Notes: generated by a model from the sequence alone, not told the origin. A DNA stretch of 64,000 nucleotides from Streptomyces sp. NBC_00094 (GCF_026343125.1 NZ_JAPEMB010000001.1:7817501-7881500), one strand, 5' to 3'; numbered from the stretch's first letter, positions 7,062-16,250 are shown. Numbers and translations are program-made.

Positions 7062-9617
7062 GTGAGAGATTACGTTGCGAAGAGGGCCGGGTGGCACAGA
7101 GTTGTCGCCCTGCTCACGACACTCATAGCCATGACCGGAATTCTCGCCGTCCTGGCCCCTGGAACGGCATGGGCGCTGGATGACGACACGGACAACCCGG
7201 CCTACCGGTCGCTGGGAAAGGCGAACAATCCCGACTGGATGAAGGGTATCGACGGTGAGACGCCGCTCGGCTGGCTGTCCGTGCCCGGCACCCACGACAC
7301 GCTCTCGATCCGCGGCGGCGACAGTACGTACACGCAGCAGAACGGCGGCCCCAGCGCCCAGACGCTCGCCGCTCAGCTCCAGGCGGGCATCAGGTCCATC
7401 GACATCCGCGTGCGGGCCATCGGTGGAAGTTTCACGATCCACCATGGCGCGGTGTACCAGGACGCGAACTTCGGCGATGTCCTCAAGGTGCTGAACGACT
7501 TCCTGTCGGCGCATCCCTCCGAAACAGTCATGATGCACATGCGGGCCGAGTGCGACAACAGCAGCGAAGCCATCGAAGTCTGCAATGACGAACCGCAGAG
7601 TACGACCGACGCGCAGCGCGCCGCGATTTTCCGCACGTACATCGACGGAGACCCGAACGCCAAGAGATTCTGGGGGCCGTCGGTCAGCGGGACGGGTCAG
7701 GCTGCCGTTCCGAAGTTGAGTGAAGTACGCGGAAAGATCGTCCTGGAGCGCTTCCGAAATATAGGTGAGGACAGCGGCAAGTACGGCATCGACGGCGGTC
7801 GCCTCTCCATCCAGGACGACTGGAAGGTAGCGACCATCCTCCCCGGTGACATCGACGCGAAGGTCCAGAAGGTCACGGACCACCTCACCGCGGCGGACAA
7901 CGACAACGACGCCTCACGTATCTACGTGAACCACACGAGCGGCTCCAGCGCCTTCGCCTATCCCAAGGCCGTCGCGGACCGGGTGAACGAAAAGGTTCTC
8001 GGGCCGCTGGGTGAAGTGAAGAACCGTACCGGCGAAGTCATGATGGACTACCCCGGCTACGCCATGATCAATACGATCATCGCCGCCAACCGGCCGTGGG
8101 ACGGCCTCACTTGGCAGGTGCCCCGACTCACGGTCATGCCGCTGGGTGATTCGATCACCTTGGGCGTGGGCAGCACCACCCGGACCGGTTACCGGCCCGC
8201 CCTGGCGGAGAGACTCGTCAACCGTTCGGGCGGCGTGGTGGAGTTCGTGGGTTCGATGGTCGACGCCGATGGCGTGACACGCCACGAGGGGCATTCGGGC
8301 TGGCGCATCGACGAGTTGCAGGCGAACATCGAGACCTGGCTGGCTGCGGCGAAGCCCAATCTGATCACGCTGCACATCGGCACCAACGACATGAACCGCA
8401 ACTACCAGGTGGCGACCGCGCCCCAACGGCTGGCTGCGCTCATCGACCAGATCCATGCCGCCTCGCCCGACACCGTGGTCGTGGTCGCCACCCTTGTGCC
8501 GGCCACCGACCCCGCGGTCCAGGCCCGGATCGACACCTACAACCAGGCGATCCCGGGGATCGTCCTGGACCGCTTCCAGCGGGGCTACAAGATCCAGCAG
8601 GTCGGCATGGGCTCATTGACCACGGACGACCTCAACGACAACCTGCATCCCAACAACAGCGGCTACGCCAAGATGACGAACGCGTTCATGCGCGGCATCG
8701 GGGAGGCCGCCGGCAAGGGCTGGATCAAGGAGACCGTCGAGGTCAAGCCCGCGCCGCCGCGCCAGGGAGCCGACTCCGGCGACTACGACGTGGACATCAA
8801 CGGCGACGGCCGGGCCGACTATCTGGTGGTGGACGACAACGGGGCCGTCCGCGCCTGGCTCAACACGGCCAATCCCACCACTGGCGCCGTCGAATGGACC
8901 GACCAGGGCTTCATCGCCTCCGGCTCCAACGACTGGTCGGCCCATCAGGTCCGCTTCGCCGACGTCGGCGGCGACGCCCGCGTCGACTACCTGGTCGTGG
9001 ACCCCGCCAACGGGGCGGTCCGCGCCTTCGTCAACATGGGCGGCGACGGCCGCGGCGGCTGGCAGGACAGGGGCTTCATCGCCACCGGGTCCAGCGGGTG
9101 GACCGGCGACCAGGTCCGCTTCGCCGACGTCGGCGGCGACGCCCGCGCCGACTACCTCGTCGTCGGCCCCAACGGCGCCACCCGCGCCCTGCTCAACACC
9201 ACCGACGTCACGACCGGCGTCATCAAGTGGACCGACCAGGGCGTCATCGCCTCCGGCTCCGCTGCGTGGACCGGTGGCCAGGTCCGCTTCGCCGACGTCG
9301 GCGGCGACGCCCGCGCCGACTACCTCGTCGTCGGTGACCAGGGTGCCGCCCACGCGTACGTCAACACCGGTGGAAACGGCCGTGGTGGCTGGTCGGACCA
9401 GGGCGTCATCGCCACCGGCTCCTCCCTCTGGCTCGCCGGCCAGATCCGTTTCGCCGACATCAACGCCGACGGCCGCGCCGACTATCTCGTCCTGGACGAC
9501 AACGGCGCCATCCGCGCCTACCTCCACACCACCAGCACGACCGGCACCGTCAAGTGGTCCGACCAGGGAGTGATCGCCGCCGGTACCGGAGCCCCCGGCT
9601 ACCGCGTCCGCATCTAG
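7062..9617 (+). CDS. Secreted PI-PLC-X / SGNH hydrolase / FG-GAP repeat protein
   Basis: 851 residues with a signal peptide (about 1-39, ending AWALD) and three modules. Residues ~55-345 are a phosphatidylinositol-specific phospholipase C X domain, with VPGTHDT (His78) and FTIHHG (His127/128) as the catalytic His pair. Residues ~355-560 are an SGNH/GDSL hydrolase: GDSIT with Ser364, GTND with Asn442, and Asp526-x-x-His529 in DNLHPN. Residues ~575-851 are FG-GAP/VCBS-type repeats (DINGDGRADYLV). The GTG at 7062 has GGAG 7 nt upstream. It probably attacks phospho-diester and acyl/acetyl-ester substrates outside the cell; the substrate is unknown. Both catalytic modules look intact. Confidence 0.85.
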   Translation: MRDYVAKRAGWHRVVALLTTLIAMTGILAVLAPGTAWALDDDTDNPAYRSLGKANNPDWMKGIDGETPLGWLSVPGTHDTLSIRGGDSTYTQQNGGPSAQTLAAQLQAGIRSIDIRVRAIGGSFTIHHGAVYQDANFGDVLKVLNDFLSAHPSETVMMHMRAECDNSSEAIEVCNDEPQSTTDAQRAAIFRTYIDGDPNAKRFWGPSVSGTGQAAVPKLSEVRGKIVLERFRNIGEDSGKYGIDGGRLSIQDDWKVATILPGDIDAKVQKVTDHLTAADNDNDASRIYVNHTSGSSAFAYPKAVADRVNEKVLGPLGEVKNRTGEVMMDYPGYAMINTIIAANRPWDGLTWQVPRLTVMPLGDSITLGVGSTTRTGYRPALAERLVNRSGGVVEFVGSMVDADGVTRHEGHSGWRIDELQANIETWLAAAKPNLITLHIGTNDMNRNYQVATAPQRLAALIDQIHAASPDTVVVVATLVPATDPAVQARIDTYNQAIPGIVLDRFQRGYKIQQVGMGSLTTDDLNDNLHPNNSGYAKMTNAFMRGIGEAAGKGWIKETVEVKPAPPRQGADSGDYDVDINGDGRADYLVVDDNGAVRAWLNTANPTTGAVEWTDQGFIASGSNDWSAHQVRFADVGGDARVDYLVVDPANGAVRAFVNMGGDGRGGWQDRGFIATGSSGWTGDQVRFADVGGDARADYLVVGPNGATRALLNTTDVTTGVIKWTDQGVIASGSAAWTGGQVRFADVGGDARADYLVVGDQGAAHAYVNTGGNGRGGWSDQGVIATGSSLWLAGQIRFADINADGRADYLVLDDNGAIRAYLHTTSTTGTVKWSDQGVIAAGTGAPGYRVRI
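8945..9490 (+). repeat. Internal repeats coding FG-GAP blades
   Basis: Near-identical copies of GTCCGCTTCGCCGACGTCGG begin near 8948, 9115 and 9283, and more diverged copies lie at about 8800 and 9448. The period is about 166-168 bp (about 56 residues), one beta-propeller blade. High identity between the middle copies suggests recent duplication or gene conversion. Confidence 0.75.
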
Positions 9618-9635
9618 GAACCGCTCCGCTCCGAC

Positions 9636-9675
9636 CGCTCGCCCCGCCGGCTCCCCGGCGGGGCGAGCGTTTCTT
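9636..9675 (+). terminator. Intrinsic terminator of the phospholipase gene
   Basis: CGCTCGCCCCGCCGG (9636-9650) pairs perfectly with 9655-9669 around a 4-nt loop and is followed by TTTCTT. It lies 19 bp after the stop at 9617. Confidence 0.85.
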
Positions 9676-9704
9676 CCGGATCACCCTGCCGGCCGGGCAG
9701 CGGC

Positions 9705-10505
9705 TCACTCCGGCGGGTGGGTGCGTAGCCACTCGGCCCAGGTGATGGTGCCCCGGTTGCCATCGGGACAGGTCAGGTCGCGGGCCGCCCGCTCGACCGC
9801 GGACGGTACCGGGACACGCAGGAGGCGTCGCTGCCTGCCGCGGATCTGCTGCCACGTCGCGAGGAGTTCGCCGAGCGTGAGCACCTCCGGACCTCCGAAG
9901 TCCACGCACTGCCCGCCGGGACCTTCGACGACGCGTCTGGCGAGGTAGTCGGCGAAGTCGCGCGAGTCCGCCGGCTGGGTCCGCAGATCGGTGGGCAACG
10001 GCACTACGGGCAGCCGGGCCGCCTTGCCCAGCATCCGGTCGGTCAGCCAGTGGAACTGGGTGGCGCGGAGGATCGACCAGGGCACCTGCCCGGCTCGTAC
10101 CAGCTCCTCGGCGGTGTGCTTGACGCGCATGTACGGGATGCGGGCCCGGTCGACGCCGACGATGGACACGTAGGCGAAGTGGGTCACCCCGGTGTGGACG
10201 GCCGCGGCGAGGAGTCGGCGGGTGCCGTCGACATCGACCTCCGGCGGGCTGCGCCAGAAGTCGACCGGCAGGAGAAAGCCTCGTCTGGCAGCCGGGGAGA
10301 GCGTTGCCGCGTGAACGATGACCTGGGACCCGGACACCGCCGCCGTTATCCCCTCGCCGGTGGCGAGGTCTCCTCGGATCCACTCCACATCCGGATCCGA
10401 TCCCGGTGAACGGGCGAGCACGCGCACGTGGTGCGACGGCTTCAGCCGGGCGACCACGTCGCGTCCCAGATGCCCGGTACCGCCCGTGACCAGCACGGTT
10501 GCCAT
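9705..10505 (-). CDS. NAD(P)-binding SDR/NmrA-like oxidoreductase
   Basis: 266 residues of an atypical short-chain dehydrogenase. The N-terminal Rossmann motif VLVTGGTGHLG is followed by RGDLATGEG and a central HFAYVSIVGVDR. The usual YxxxK is replaced by YMRVKHTAEELV (Tyr-x-x-x-Lys spacing is present as YMRVK). C-terminal VPWSILRATQFHW is typical of the NmrA/YwnB-like group. The ATG at 10505 has GGAGGTG 6 nt upstream; the open frame to 10574 is ignored. It lies 97 bp downstream of, and codirectional with, the baeRF-like gene. Substrate unknown. Confidence 0.85.
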   Translation of the reverse strand: MATVLVTGGTGHLGRDVVARLKPSHHVRVLARSPGSDPDVEWIRGDLATGEGITAAVSGSQVIVHAATLSPAARRGFLLPVDFWRSPPEVDVDGTRRLLAAAVHTGVTHFAYVSIVGVDRARIPYMRVKHTAEELVRAGQVPWSILRATQFHWLTDRMLGKAARLPVVPLPTDLRTQPADSRDFADYLARRVVEGPGGQCVDFGGPEVLTLGELLATWQQIRGRQRRLLRVPVPSAVERAARDLTCPDGNRGTITWAEWLRTHPPE

Positions 10506-10602
10506 CGGCAGCACCTCCGGATCGAGCACCTCGGTCCCCTGCTTCACTGTCTCACCCTGGTGGGTCACCGGCATTCGCGCGGCGCCCGGACCCGTCTCTC
10601 CC

Positions 10603-11703
10603 TCACCTGCCCGACGACCTCGCGTCGGCGTACCGCAGCAAGGCGCCCACGCCCTCGTACAGCCTCAGCTCGCTCTCCGGTACGACGACCAGCTCGGCAC
10701 GGGTGCCGACGAGGGCCCGGACAAGGGCGTCGTCGGCGCGTTCCTCGCGTGGCGCCCGTACACCGAAGGACGTCAGCTCCGCCTCGGTCAGGGCGAGCTG
10801 GGTGGGCTGGGAGCCCACCCAGAGCCGCGGTGAGGACCCGGGCGGCCGGTTCAGCAGCAGTGCTGCCACCTGGCCCCGCTGGAGGGCGGCGACGGTGGCG
10901 GCCAGACCCTCCGCCACGGGCCCGTTCAGGGCACGCCGACCGATGAAGACGTCCACGAGCTCCCGGTCGTGCGCGGCCATGTGGCCGCGGAAGACGCCGT
11001 CGAGCTGCGGCTCCAACAGGGCGCGTCCGGTGTCGGTGGGGGTCGGGCCGCTCACGCGTACGATCTTGTCCCGCAGGGCGTGCGGCAGGCGGCGGATCAG
11101 TACGTTGCACGCCCACTCGTCCCCGCCCACGACGACGGCGTCGGCATGGGCGCGCCGCGCCCGTTCGTCCAGCCGGTGGCCGAGCCGGACGCAGGTGCGA
11201 TGCCAGGTCGCCACCGCGACCCTGCGGCGCAGCCGCTCACCCGGGGTGACGGTGGACGTGGGCCAGGTGCCGGTCTCCGCCTCCAGCGCCACCCAGCCGT
11301 GGGTCTCGGCGGTCGGAAGGCCGCCGTAGTGGACGACCACGGCCATGTACGGGATCTCCGGAACGTGCTGGGTGACCAGGGGCATGGCGTCCGGCAGGGT
11401 GCTGTACCGCGCGGAGTCGTGCTCGGGTGGCTCGGGAAGCTCCCCGTCCAGGACGAGCGTGCCGTGGGCGGCGAAGATGGCCTGCCCGTGCACCCCCGGA
11501 ACTTCTGCGTCGGCGCCGACCACCTCCTCCAGCACGTTCGTCAGCGCCTCGTCCGCGCCCTGACGGGTCAAGCTCTCCCGCAGCCGCTCCCAGCGCAGCG
11601 CGATCGCCCGCTCGGGATGCTCGACGTCCCGGGAGGTGTCCAGATACACGGAGGCGTACGGGCCCGGCTCTGCGTAGAGGGGCTCAAGGAACGACAGCCT
11701 CAT
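10603..11703 (-). CDS. baeRF/Vms1-type release-factor-like protein (Rv2629-like)
   Basis: 366 residues resembling the bacterial archaeo-eukaryotic release factor family 2 (mycobacterial Rv2629 group): an N-terminal FLEPLYAEPGPYASVYLDTS, the middle ERLRRRVAVATWHRTCVRLG, and the eRF1-like GGDEWACNVLIRRLP followed by VRALVGTRAELVVVPESE. Family members are proposed ribosome-associated tRNA/peptidyl-tRNA hydrolases or stress factors. The ATG at 11703 has GAGGAG 6 nt upstream. Function of this copy is inferred only. Confidence 0.75.
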   Translation of the reverse strand: MRLSFLEPLYAEPGPYASVYLDTSRDVEHPERAIALRWERLRESLTRQGADEALTNVLEEVVGADAEVPGVHGQAIFAAHGTLVLDGELPEPPEHDSARYSTLPDAMPLVTQHVPEIPYMAVVVHYGGLPTAETHGWVALEAETGTWPTSTVTPGERLRRRVAVATWHRTCVRLGHRLDERARRAHADAVVVGGDEWACNVLIRRLPHALRDKIVRVSGPTPTDTGRALLEPQLDGVFRGHMAAHDRELVDVFIGRRALNGPVAEGLAATVAALQRGQVAALLLNRPPGSSPRLWVGSQPTQLALTEAELTSFGVRAPREERADDALVRALVGTRAELVVVPESELRLYEGVGALLRYADARSSGR

Positions 11704-11822
11704 CGCCACTCCTCGTCGACGGCCCCCCACCTTCGATGATGCCCGAGACCAGTCGTCGGAGGCACTCACGGCATCCGGTGCGCGAGACGCCGTCGATCAC
11801 CGGACGGCGGGATACTGCGGCC

Positions 11823-12022
11823 ATGAGGGTAGCGGTGATGACAGCCGGGTCGCGTGGGGACGTAGCGCCGTACACCGGTCTCGGGCACGGGCCTTGACCG
11901 CAGCTCTGAAAGAGGTGACCAGCGAGCCGGTCTACCGCCGTCGTGCCCTGGCACTCTCCGAACGGATCCGGAGCGAGGACGGGGTCGCACCGGTCGTCGC
12001 CGCGGTGCGCCGGGATGGCGGG
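11823..12022 (+). pseudogene. Glycosyltransferase (UGT family), internally deleted
   Basis: The start reads MRVAVMTAGSRGDVAPYTGL, the classical N-terminus of UDP/erythromycin-type glycosyltransferases, but a TGA follows after 24 codons. In another frame directly after it comes VYRRRALALSERIRSEDGV, the usual C-terminal helix of the same family. About 300 codons between them are missing. Remnant of a deletion. Confidence 0.7.
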
Positions 12023-12060
12023 GAGCCGGAGCGGCCAACGGCCGAAGGCGTCGCCGAGCA

Positions 12061-14739
12061 TCACCGGTCGTTGCCCGATGTGCCGGTGAGAAGTGGCTGT
12101 TCGGTCCAGATGACCTTGCCGTCCGCGGTGTAGCGGGTGCCCCAGCGGCCGGCGAACTGGGCCACCAGGAACAGGCCCCGTCCGCCCTCGTCGGTGGTCG
12201 CCGCGCGCCGCAGGTGTGGAGCGGTGCTGCTGCCGTCCGAGACCTCGCAGATCAGGGCGCGGTCGCGGATCAGACGTACGCGGACGGGCTCGGCGGCGTA
12301 GCGGATGGCGTTGGTGACAAGCTCGCTGAGGATCAGCTCGGTGGTGAACGACTCCTCCTCCAGACCCCATTCGGCCAGCGTGCGGGCGACGGCGGCGCGA
12401 ACCTGCCCGACGGCCGACGGTTCGGACGCGACGTCCCAGGCGGCTGTACGGGCGCTGTCGACCGCACGCGTGCGGGCGACCACCAGTGCGATGTCGTCCG
12501 AGGGATGCTCGGGCAGCAACGCGTCCAGAACCGCGCCGCAGGTCTGCTCGGGCGTGCGGCCGGGGTGCGCCAGAGCACGCCGCAGCAGTTCCAGCCCTTC
12601 GTCGATGTCGCGGGTGCGGTCCTCCACGAGACCGTCGGTGTAGAGCACGAGGCTGCTGCCCTCGGGGAGTCGTATCTCGGCTGTCTCGAAGGGGAGTCCG
12701 GAGAGCCCGAGGGGTGGTCCGCCCGGTACGGCGGCGAACGCCGCGCTGCCGTCGGGGTGCACGACGGCGGGCTCGAGGTGGCCGGCGCGGGCCATCGTGC
12801 ACAGCTGGGAGCCCGGGTCGTAGAGCGCGTACAGACAGGTGGCACCCGTGACCGGCGCGATGTCGCCGTCGCCGCTCTCGTCCTGGTCGATCCGAGTGAC
12901 CAGTTCGTCGAGGTGCCACAGGAGTTCGTCGGGCGACATGTCCAGGGAGGAGAAGTTGTGGACCGCGGTGCGCAGCCGGCCCATGGTGGCGGCGGCGTGC
13001 AGCCCGTGGCCGACCACGTCCCCCACGACGAGCGCGACGCGGGCGCCGGGCAGCGGGATGACGTCGAACCAGTCTCCGCCGACACCGCCGCTGCCCGCGT
13101 GCGCGGGCAGGTAACGGTGGGCCACGTCGAGCGCGTTCTGCTCCGGCAGGGCGCGGGGGAGCAGGCTGCGCTGCAGGGTGACCGCCATGGTGTGCTCGCG
13201 CGTGAAGCGCCGGGCGTTGTCGATGGTGACCGCCGCACGGGCGGCCAGTTCCTCGGCGAGTGTCACGTCGTCGTGCTCGAACGGCTCGGGCTTGCGCGAC
13301 CGCCAGAACGTGACGACACCCAGGATGACGCCGCGGGCACGCAGCGGAGCCGCGATCATCGAATGGATGCCGGCCTCGACAAGTCCCCTGGCCCGTTCGG
13401 GGTCTTGAGCCTGCCAGCCGGAGAAGGCGGTCATGTCCGCCTCCAGGACCGTCTCGCCCGAGCCGTAGCCGAGGCTCTGCGGGGTGGACGGGACGAACTG
13501 GATCAGTTTTCCGGGCGGGTAGAGCGGTGTGTCGTCCCGGATACCCCGGAACGCGACACGGCGCATCGCCGCACCGTCCTGCGACGGCTCCTCGCCCCGC
13601 AGGACCGGGTCGGCCAGGTCGACGGTGACGAAATCGGCGAACCGGGGGACGGCGAAGTCCGCCAGCTCCTGGGAGGTCCGTTCGACGTCGAGGCTGGTAC
13701 CGATCTCCCATCCGGCGGTGAACAGCAGTTTCAGGCGTTCCTGCGCCACATCGGCCCGGCCGGTGACGGCCTGCAGTTCGGTGGTGTCCCGCAGCGTCGC
13801 GACACAGCCGGACGGCCCCCCTCCGGGGTCGGTCGGCCGCTGGTTGACGGCGAGCAGCCGGTCTCCGGCCAGGTGCACCTCGTCGGTGGCCGAGCGTCCG
13901 GAAGTCAACAGCCGGGCGATGTCCGGGGCGAGTCCCAGCTCATGGGCGAGCAGGCCCTCCGCCTCCGGGCTCAGACCGAGCAGCCTGCGGGCCTCGTCGT
14001 TGGCCAGCGCCAGCCGACCGTCGCCGTCGAGGATCAGAACGCCTTCGCGCACGGCGTGCAGTACCGCGTCGTGGTGCTCGTACATGCGGGTCATCTCGGC
14101 GGGCCCCAGGCCGTGGGTCTGGCGGCGCAGCCGCCTGCCGACCAGAGCGGTACCGAAGGTGGCGACTGCCAGCGCGGCCGCCGCGGCACCGAGCAGCAGG
14201 GGCAGCTGATGCTCGACGACACCGCTCACCGCTTCGAGCGTGACCCCGGCGGACACCAGAGCGATCACGTCGCCCTCGGCGTCGGTCACGGGGACGACGG
14301 CGCGGGTGGACGGGCCGAGGGTGCCGGTCACGGTCTCCCTGACGATCCCGCCTGCTGCCGCAGGGCCGATCGTGCCGATGTAGTGCTTTCCGATCTGTGC
14401 CGGATCGGGGTGGGTGATGCGGATCCCGTCCTTGGTCATCACCACGAGGAAGTCGACGCCGGACGCCTTTCGCGCTTCCTCGGCGCGTGGCTGGAGCTCC
14501 GCGGTCGGGTCGGGACCGGCCAGGACCTCCTCGATGCCCGGCGCGCTGGCGAAGGTCTCGGCCACGGCGAGGGACCGGTTGCGCGCTTCCCGCTCGCTGT
14601 CGGCACGGGACTGCAGGACGAGAGCAACCACGGCGGCGACGACGAGGAGCACCACGATCGCCGCCTGTAGGGAGAAGACCTGGCGGGCGACGGTGCGGAC
14701 GCTCAACGCGGAGCGCAGGCGGCCGAGGAGTCCGGCCAT
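12061..14739 (-). CDS. Membrane sensor SpoIIE phosphatase with RsbW-like kinase domain
   Basis: 892 residues. TM1 (about 22-44), an extracytoplasmic Cache/CitA-like sensor (about 45-178, SGVDFLVVMTKDGIRITHPD), TM2 (about 179-202), PAS (about 215-330), GAF (about 360-510), PP2C/SpoIIE phosphatase with metal Asp residues in GGDWFDVIPL, VVGDVVGHGL and DDIALVV, and a C-terminal HATPase with the N-box ELILSELVTNAIRYA. Such proteins sense small ligands and switch anti-sigma/antagonist partners by dephosphorylation. The ATG at 14739 has a weak ribosome-binding site. No partner sigma or anti-anti-sigma gene is adjacent. Signal unknown. Confidence 0.9.
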   Translation of the reverse strand: MAGLLGRLRSALSVRTVARQVFSLQAAIVVLLVVAAVVALVLQSRADSEREARNRSLAVAETFASAPGIEEVLAGPDPTAELQPRAEEARKASGVDFLVVMTKDGIRITHPDPAQIGKHYIGTIGPAAAGGIVRETVTGTLGPSTRAVVPVTDAEGDVIALVSAGVTLEAVSGVVEHQLPLLLGAAAAALAVATFGTALVGRRLRRQTHGLGPAEMTRMYEHHDAVLHAVREGVLILDGDGRLALANDEARRLLGLSPEAEGLLAHELGLAPDIARLLTSGRSATDEVHLAGDRLLAVNQRPTDPGGGPSGCVATLRDTTELQAVTGRADVAQERLKLLFTAGWEIGTSLDVERTSQELADFAVPRFADFVTVDLADPVLRGEEPSQDGAAMRRVAFRGIRDDTPLYPPGKLIQFVPSTPQSLGYGSGETVLEADMTAFSGWQAQDPERARGLVEAGIHSMIAAPLRARGVILGVVTFWRSRKPEPFEHDDVTLAEELAARAAVTIDNARRFTREHTMAVTLQRSLLPRALPEQNALDVAHRYLPAHAGSGGVGGDWFDVIPLPGARVALVVGDVVGHGLHAAATMGRLRTAVHNFSSLDMSPDELLWHLDELVTRIDQDESGDGDIAPVTGATCLYALYDPGSQLCTMARAGHLEPAVVHPDGSAAFAAVPGGPPLGLSGLPFETAEIRLPEGSSLVLYTDGLVEDRTRDIDEGLELLRRALAHPGRTPEQTCGAVLDALLPEHPSDDIALVVARTRAVDSARTAAWDVASEPSAVGQVRAAVARTLAEWGLEEESFTTELILSELVTNAIRYAAEPVRVRLIRDRALICEVSDGSSTAPHLRRAATTDEGGRGLFLVAQFAGRWGTRYTADGKVIWTEQPLLTGTSGNDR

Positions 14740-14788
14740 AGTCCATGTCTAGCACCGGCCCGAACGGCGGGCGAGCGGGCTGCCCGGG

Positions 14789-14822
14789 CACGGAACGGAC
14801 CGGCCCACGGAACGGACCGGCC
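14789..14822. repeat. 17-bp tandem duplication upstream of the phosphatase
   Basis: CACGGAACGGACCGGCC occurs twice head to tail (14789-14805 and 14806-14822) in the divergent region between the phosphatase and the small gene at 14901. Possibly a regulator site or simple slippage. Confidence 0.6.
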
Positions 14823-14900
14823 CACGGGCACGTACCGCGCTGTGGGGCCGGCGGACGCCTCCCGGGTGCGATGCGCACCGAGGGTGGTGACACTGGTGCC

Positions 14901-15101
14901 ATGGCGCACAAGGTATTGCTGGAAGGCGGGCCGGACGACCTCCCCGAGCGGATCGTCACGGTCGAGACCCCCGGCGAGGACGTGAAGATCCCGCACCTCG
15001 GCGGATACGAGCACTTCAGGGAGACCGAACGCCGGCACGACACCGCGGAGGGAACCCTGCGGGTGTACGAATGGTGGGAGCGTACGGAGATCGCCGAGTA
15101 G
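14901..15101 (+). CDS. DUF5988 family small protein
   Basis: 66 residues: VLLEGGPDDLPERI at the N-terminus, GGYEHFRETE in the middle and RVYEWWERTEIAE at the end, matching the layout of actinomycete DUF5988 proteins (GGP...YEHF...W..RT..AE). No signal peptide or TM helix. It is divergent from the 892-residue phosphatase. Members often sit near natural-product or signalling genes; no function is known. The ATG at 14901 fits the family start. Confidence 0.7.
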   Translation: MAHKVLLEGGPDDLPERIVTVETPGEDVKIPHLGGYEHFRETERRHDTAEGTLRVYEWWERTEIAE

Positions 15102-15272
15102 GGCGGCCGGACACACGCCGTGACGGGTGTCGTGGACTCGGATCACGTCACCGAGTCGATTCGCCCGGTACGTGCGTCCCGGTCTTCACCGAACCGGCAG
15201 GCCGGTCCGCCGACGGGAGCGGACCGCGATCGAGGCTGGAGAGCAGTTCCGCCGGCCGGTCGGCGAAGACTG

Positions 15273-16124
15273 TCAGCCCTTGCGGACCTCGCGCGGTGCG
15301 TGGCTGTAGTGGGCATGGCCGCGTTCGAGCGCGACGAAGGTCAGTCGAGCGTTGTCGAGCAGGGGGGAGAGGTCTCCGTCGACCACTCGCGTCGAACCGG
15401 AGACGATCACCTCGCGGAGTGCCGGATGGTCCGCGACAGGGGCGAGCGAGGCGATGTCACCGCTGTTCTCCAGCTCAAGGCGGTGCAGGAGAGCGAGACC
15501 GGAGACAAAAGCGATCGCGTCGGTCCTCGCGGAGAGCAGGGATACGTCCTCCAGTGCCGCGGCCCCGGCCAGCAGCTCGGAACGGGCGAGCCGGCCGTCG
15601 TAGAGGCGGAGTTCCCGCAGGGCCGGGAAGAGCGCGGCACCTTCCATGTCGGTGACGTGCTTCCGGCTCGCTTCGAGGCGGAGCTTCCGCAGGGCCGGCT
15701 TGGGCCCGAGCGCGGAAAGGGATGCTCCCTTCCACTCCGGCAGGACGAGGTCGTCGAGGGAGGCGAGCAGGGAAAGGGACCGGGCCACGACCGGCCACGG
15801 GGCCTCCAGCTCCCGGAGCTCCGGCAGCCCGGCCAGGTCCAGCTCCTGGGTGGCGGACGCGGGCAGCCGCAGGCGTACGAGTCCGGGGCATCGCGTCACC
15901 GGGGAGAGGTCCGGGACACCGCTCAGGACGCGGAGACTGCGCAGTCCGGCAAGGTCGGTCAGGAAGGCGAGGTCGACGGCGGGACCGGTCTTCCGGCGTG
16001 CGGGCGCTCCGATGACCAGCCCGTCGCACGTACCGTCCTCGAACCGCTCGGTATATGCGGGATCCCACGGTTCGTCGGTCACGAACATCTCGGACCACCC
16101 GTCGCGCCGTCGGGCGATCTTCAT
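15273..16124 (-). CDS. Leucine-rich-repeat-like hypothetical protein
   Basis: 283 residues with irregular ~22-25-residue repeats of Leu pattern (LAGLRSLRVLSGVPDL, CPGLVRLRLPAS, LPELRELEAP, FPALRELRLYDG, LHRLELENSG, HPALREVIVSG), so a short LRR solenoid. No signal peptide or TM helix: cytoplasmic binding protein, partner unknown. GGAGGAG precedes the ATG at 16124. A strong hairpin with a U-tract lies in the leader (16142-16182), so expression may need read-through or anti-termination. Confidence 0.6.
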   Translation of the reverse strand: MKIARRRDGWSEMFVTDEPWDPAYTERFEDGTCDGLVIGAPARRKTGPAVDLAFLTDLAGLRSLRVLSGVPDLSPVTRCPGLVRLRLPASATQELDLAGLPELRELEAPWPVVARSLSLLASLDDLVLPEWKGASLSALGPKPALRKLRLEASRKHVTDMEGAALFPALRELRLYDGRLARSELLAGAAALEDVSLLSARTDAIAFVSGLALLHRLELENSGDIASLAPVADHPALREVIVSGSTRVVDGDLSPLLDNARLTFVALERGHAHYSHAPREVRKG

Positions 16125-16141
16125 GCGTACTCCTCCGGGAA

Positions 16142-16182
16142 TAGAAGAAAAAGGAGGTGGGGACGTTCCGTCCCCACCTCCT
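16142..16182 (-). terminator. Strong intrinsic terminator in the leader of the LRR-like gene
   Basis: AGGAGGTGGGGACG (16152-16165) and CGTCCCCACCTCCT (16169-16182) make a perfect 14-bp stem with a 3-nt loop. On the minus strand it is followed by TTTTTCTTCTATT and then, within 18 nt, by the start of the gene at 16124. No minus-strand gene lies directly upstream that it could end, which suggests attenuation or insulation. Confidence 0.7.
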
Positions 16183-16250
16183 CTCCGTCAGCAGTACGGA
16201 GGCGCCCCGCCCGTGTCGTGTCGTGGCCGTCCGGACCGGACCGAGCGCAC

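Noticed and set aside
8945-9490. Direct repeats resembling a CRISPR array
   Set aside because: Units are ~167 bp, coding and in frame, with no short repeat/spacer pattern.
8613-9527. Minus-strand ORF with regular Gly/Val/Asp repeats
   Set aside because: The repeats are the antisense of FG-GAP repeats of the phospholipase.
12214-14670. Long plus-strand ORF of 818 codons opposite the 892-residue phosphatase
   Set aside because: Antisense shadow: composition reflects GC-rich codon positions of the real minus-strand gene, and no domain is visible.
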